Assembly: GCA_023423215.1 (NCBI GenBank)
Contig: JAFAFZ010000473.1
Coordinates: 1 to 5,979, forward strand
Length of the DNA stretch: 5,979 bases
Direction: 5' to 3'
DNA from: Actinomycetes bacterium
GTDB lineage: Bacteria > Actinomycetota > Acidimicrobiia > Acidimicrobiales > Microtrichaceae
How positions within the stretch are numbered: the first letter of the stretch is position 1; each line of letters opens with the position of its first letter. The notes under the pieces were generated by a model. The model searched no databases, had not been told where the DNA came from, and worked only from the letters and a program-made list of their open reading frames with translations. Of the stretch, positions 4,542 through 5,979 are shown piece after piece. The position numbers and the translations under genes are program-made.

Positions 4542-5501
4542 ATGAGCGAGCGCATCACCATGGTCGAGGTCGCCCCACGCGACGGCCTCCAGAGCGATCC
4601 GGCGACCGTGCCGACCGCGGCGAAGCTGGCGCTGATCGACCGCGCGCTCGGCGCCGGGCTCCGCCGCATCGAGGTCACCAGCTTCGTGAACCCCGCGCGC
4701 GTCCCGCAGATGGCCGACGCCGACGACGTGATGGCCGAGCTGGCACGGCGTCGCTCGGCGCCGACGACCGCCGAGGTCTACGGGGACGCCTCGTTCATCG
4801 GGTTGGTGCTCAACCGCCGTGGCGCGGAGCGCGCGCTCGCCGCCGGGTGCGACGAGCTGAACGCCGTGGTCCCGGTCAGCGACACCTTCGCGGAGCGCAA
4901 CCAGGGCACGGACACCGCAGGCGCGATCGAGGTGTGGTCCCAGGTGGCCGAGCTCGCCGCCGACGCCGGCGTCCCGGCCAGCGTGACCCTCACGACCAGC
5001 TTCGGCTGCCCCTACGAGGGCGAGATCCCGCTGCTGCGGCTCACCGAGGTCGCGCTCCGCTGCGCGCAGGTCGGCGGCGCGGAGATCGCCCTCGCGGACA
5101 CCATCGGCGTCGCCGTCCCGACCGACGTGGACGAGCGCGTCGCGGTGCTGCACGACGCCGTCGACCGCGCGGGCGCGGGCCAGTCGCTGCGGGCGCACTT
5201 CCACAACACCCGCAACACCGCGGTCGCCTGCGTCGCGGCGGCGGTCGGCGCCGGGGTGCGCACGATCGACGCGTCGCTCGGCGGCATCGGCGGCTGCCCC
5301 TTCGCCCCGAACGCGACCGGCAACGTCGCGACCGAGGACGTCGTCTACCTGCTCGATCGGATGGGCTACGAGACCGGCGTAGACCTGGACGCCCTGGTCG
5401 AGGCCGCGCAGTGGATGCAGACCGACGAGCTGCTCGACCACCCGGTGCCCGGCCTGGTCGCCAAGGCGGGCGTCTGGCCGCGCACCGTAGCCGCGGACTG
5501 A
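4542..5501 (+). CDS. Hydroxymethylglutaryl-CoA lyase family protein
   Basis: A 319-residue TIM-barrel lyase of the HMGL/DRE-TIM group. HMG-CoA lyase splits 3-hydroxy-3-methylglutaryl-CoA into acetyl-CoA and acetoacetate, the last step of leucine breakdown. Visible active-site residues are Arg13 and metal ligand Asp14 in PRDGLQ, Glu44 in IEVTSFVNP, His219 and His221 in AHFHNTRNT, the catalytic loop Cys252 in GGIGGCPFAP, and Asn261 in TGNVATED. All key residues are present and the length is normal. The second histidine is followed by Asn, where human and most classical lyases have Asp-Thr, which may mark a subgroup with another substrate, such as a longer 3-hydroxy-3-alkylglutaryl-CoA. ATG 4542 was chosen because ERITMVEVAPRDGLQ then starts as usual for the family; ATG 4533 is possible. 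It probably has its own promoter and ends ten bases from a convergent gene. Confidence 0.92.
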   Translation: MSERITMVEVAPRDGLQSDPATVPTAAKLALIDRALGAGLRRIEVTSFVNPARVPQMADADDVMAELARRRSAPTTAEVYGDASFIGLVLNRRGAERALAAGCDELNAVVPVSDTFAERNQGTDTAGAIEVWSQVAELAADAGVPASVTLTTSFGCPYEGEIPLLRLTEVALRCAQVGGAEIALADTIGVAVPTDVDERVAVLHDAVDRAGAGQSLRAHFHNTRNTAVACVAAAVGAGVRTIDASLGGIGGCPFAPNATGNVATEDVVYLLDRMGYETGVDLDALVEAAQWMQTDELLDHPVPGLVAKAGVWPRTVAAD

Positions 5502-5518
5502 GCTGCTCGGCTCAGACC
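5495..5518. terminator. Bidirectional hairpin formed by two convergent stop codons
   Basis: CTGAGC (5498-5503) pairs perfectly with GCTCAG (5510-5515). After one A-A mismatch, GG and CC extend the stem. The lyase TGA (5499-5501) pairs base for base with the TCA that is the stop of the opposing gene (5512-5514). A second hairpin, GCTCGG (5505-5510) with CCGAGC (5517-5522), competes with it. No T tract is present. Position and symmetry favour a shared terminator. Confidence 0.45.
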
Positions 5519-5979
5519 GAGCTGGCGGCGCCGCCCCCGCTCGAGGGCAGCGGGAACGCCATCAGGAACCCGTCGGCGCCTCCCGCCGGTGGCGTGTCCG
5601 CGACCTGGCCGGTGGTGACGCCCGAGATGACCAGCAGGCCGTCCTCGGTGACCGCCATGCCGGTCGCCCGCTCGTCCGCCGCGCTGCCGTAGCGCTGGAC
5701 CCAGTGGATCTCGCCGGTCGCGGCATCGAGCGCGGCCAGGACCACGTCGCCGGCACCGCCGGGTCCGATCGCCGGGTCGAGGTCGCCGATCCCCTCGCCG
5801 ACGGTCCCGTCCGTCGCCGCGCCGAGCGTCGTCCCGGCGACGTACACCGTCGACCCGTCGGCGGACACGGCCGTCAGGACGTCGTCGCCCGGGCCGCCGA
5901 GCTGGGTCGACCAGAGCAGCGCGCCGTTCGTGCCGAACGCGGCGACAAGCGCGTCGCTGCCGCCGCCGTTCACCAGCGG
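5512..5979 (-). CDS. C-terminal part of a beta-propeller (SBBP-repeat-like) protein
   Basis: The frame is open to the right edge, so the 155 residues seen are the C-terminal part; GTG 5973 is probably internal. Two blade-like repeats are visible: one from Asp9 (DALVAAFGTNGALLWSTQLG) through VYVAGTT at 45-51, and one from Asp78 (DVVLAALDAATGEIHWVQRYG) through LLVISGVTT at 115-123. A third starts at Asp136 (DGFLMAF) and stops, as when the last strand closes the ring with a strand from the N-terminus. The pattern of DA-V-, a glycine turn, LLW, GG-DD and VYV-G matches SBBP/PQQ-like propellers, which are often secreted or surface-bound. The signal peptide would lie outside the window. No enzyme motif is seen, so a scaffold or binding role is possible. 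It ends in a loose PLPSSGGG tail. It converges with the lyase gene. Confidence 0.8.
   Translation of the reverse strand, partial: PLVNGGGSDALVAAFGTNGALLWSTQLGGPGDDVLTAVSADGSTVYVAGTTLGAATDGTVGEGIGDLDPAIGPGGAGDVVLAALDAATGEIHWVQRYGSAADERATGMAVTEDGLLVISGVTTGQVADTPPAGGADGFLMAFPLPSSGGGAASSV

Noticed and set aside
3134..4678. Long minus-strand open frame continuing upstream of the LLM gene, antisense to the P450 and the lyase 5' end
   Set aside because: The translation is Arg/Val/Gln-rich low-complexity sequence with no family motif, opposite well-conserved genes. The LLM protein starts cleanly at 3133. Open antisense frames are usual at this GC content.
1..5979. RNA genes, CRISPR arrays, insertion sequences, attachment sites, origin
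   Set aside because: No tRNA-like folds, spaced direct repeats, transposase or integrase motifs or AT-rich origin regions are seen. The window is compact metabolic gene DNA with even composition.

Overview
This window looks like chromosomal DNA from a high-GC Actinomycetota. Codon third positions are almost all G or C, GTG starts are used, and one gene encodes a luciferase-like, probably F420-dependent oxidoreductase, a class typical of actinobacteria. I cannot place it at genus level. There are no RNA genes, CRISPR arrays, insertion sequences, integrases or attachment sites. The stretch is almost fully coding, and the longest gap between genes is about 85 bases.

Layout from left to right. 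(1) The 3' end of an unidentified, helix-rich Ala/Glu/Asp protein on the + strand. (2) Three genes on the - strand, transcribed right to left: a luciferase-like (LLM) oxidoreductase (start 3133), an ATP-grasp enzyme resembling the D-cycloserine cyclo-ligase DcsG (start 2198, overlapping the previous stop by 4 bases), and a crotonase-fold enzyme (start 1183). The crotonase lacks both hydratase glutamates but keeps the aspartate used by PaaG-type isomerases. (3) An 84-base divergent control region. (4) On the + strand, a complete 413-residue cytochrome P450 and then a 319-residue HMG-CoA-lyase-family enzyme. (5) Converging on the lyase from the right edge, the 3' end of a beta-propeller (SBBP-repeat-like) protein on the - strand.

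How they may work together: the 4-base overlap makes the LLM oxidoreductase and ATP-grasp pair the best-supported functional unit. The P450 fires divergently from the same control region, so co-regulation is plausible. The crotonase and HMG-CoA-lyase-family enzymes are acyl-CoA enzymes of the kind used in branched-chain, isoprenoid or aromatic catabolism. Hairpins at the ATP-grasp and P450 stops leave open whether each is transcribed separately from its neighbours. No pathway can be proved from this window.

Regulatory DNA: -10-like hexamers lie 6-7 bases before three start codons (LLM, lyase and, weakly, P450), as expected for leaderless actinobacterial mRNAs. Perfect short palindromes sit beside two of them. 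GC-rich hairpins without T tracts lie at or next to the stop codons of the genes, apart from the translationally coupled LLM stop.
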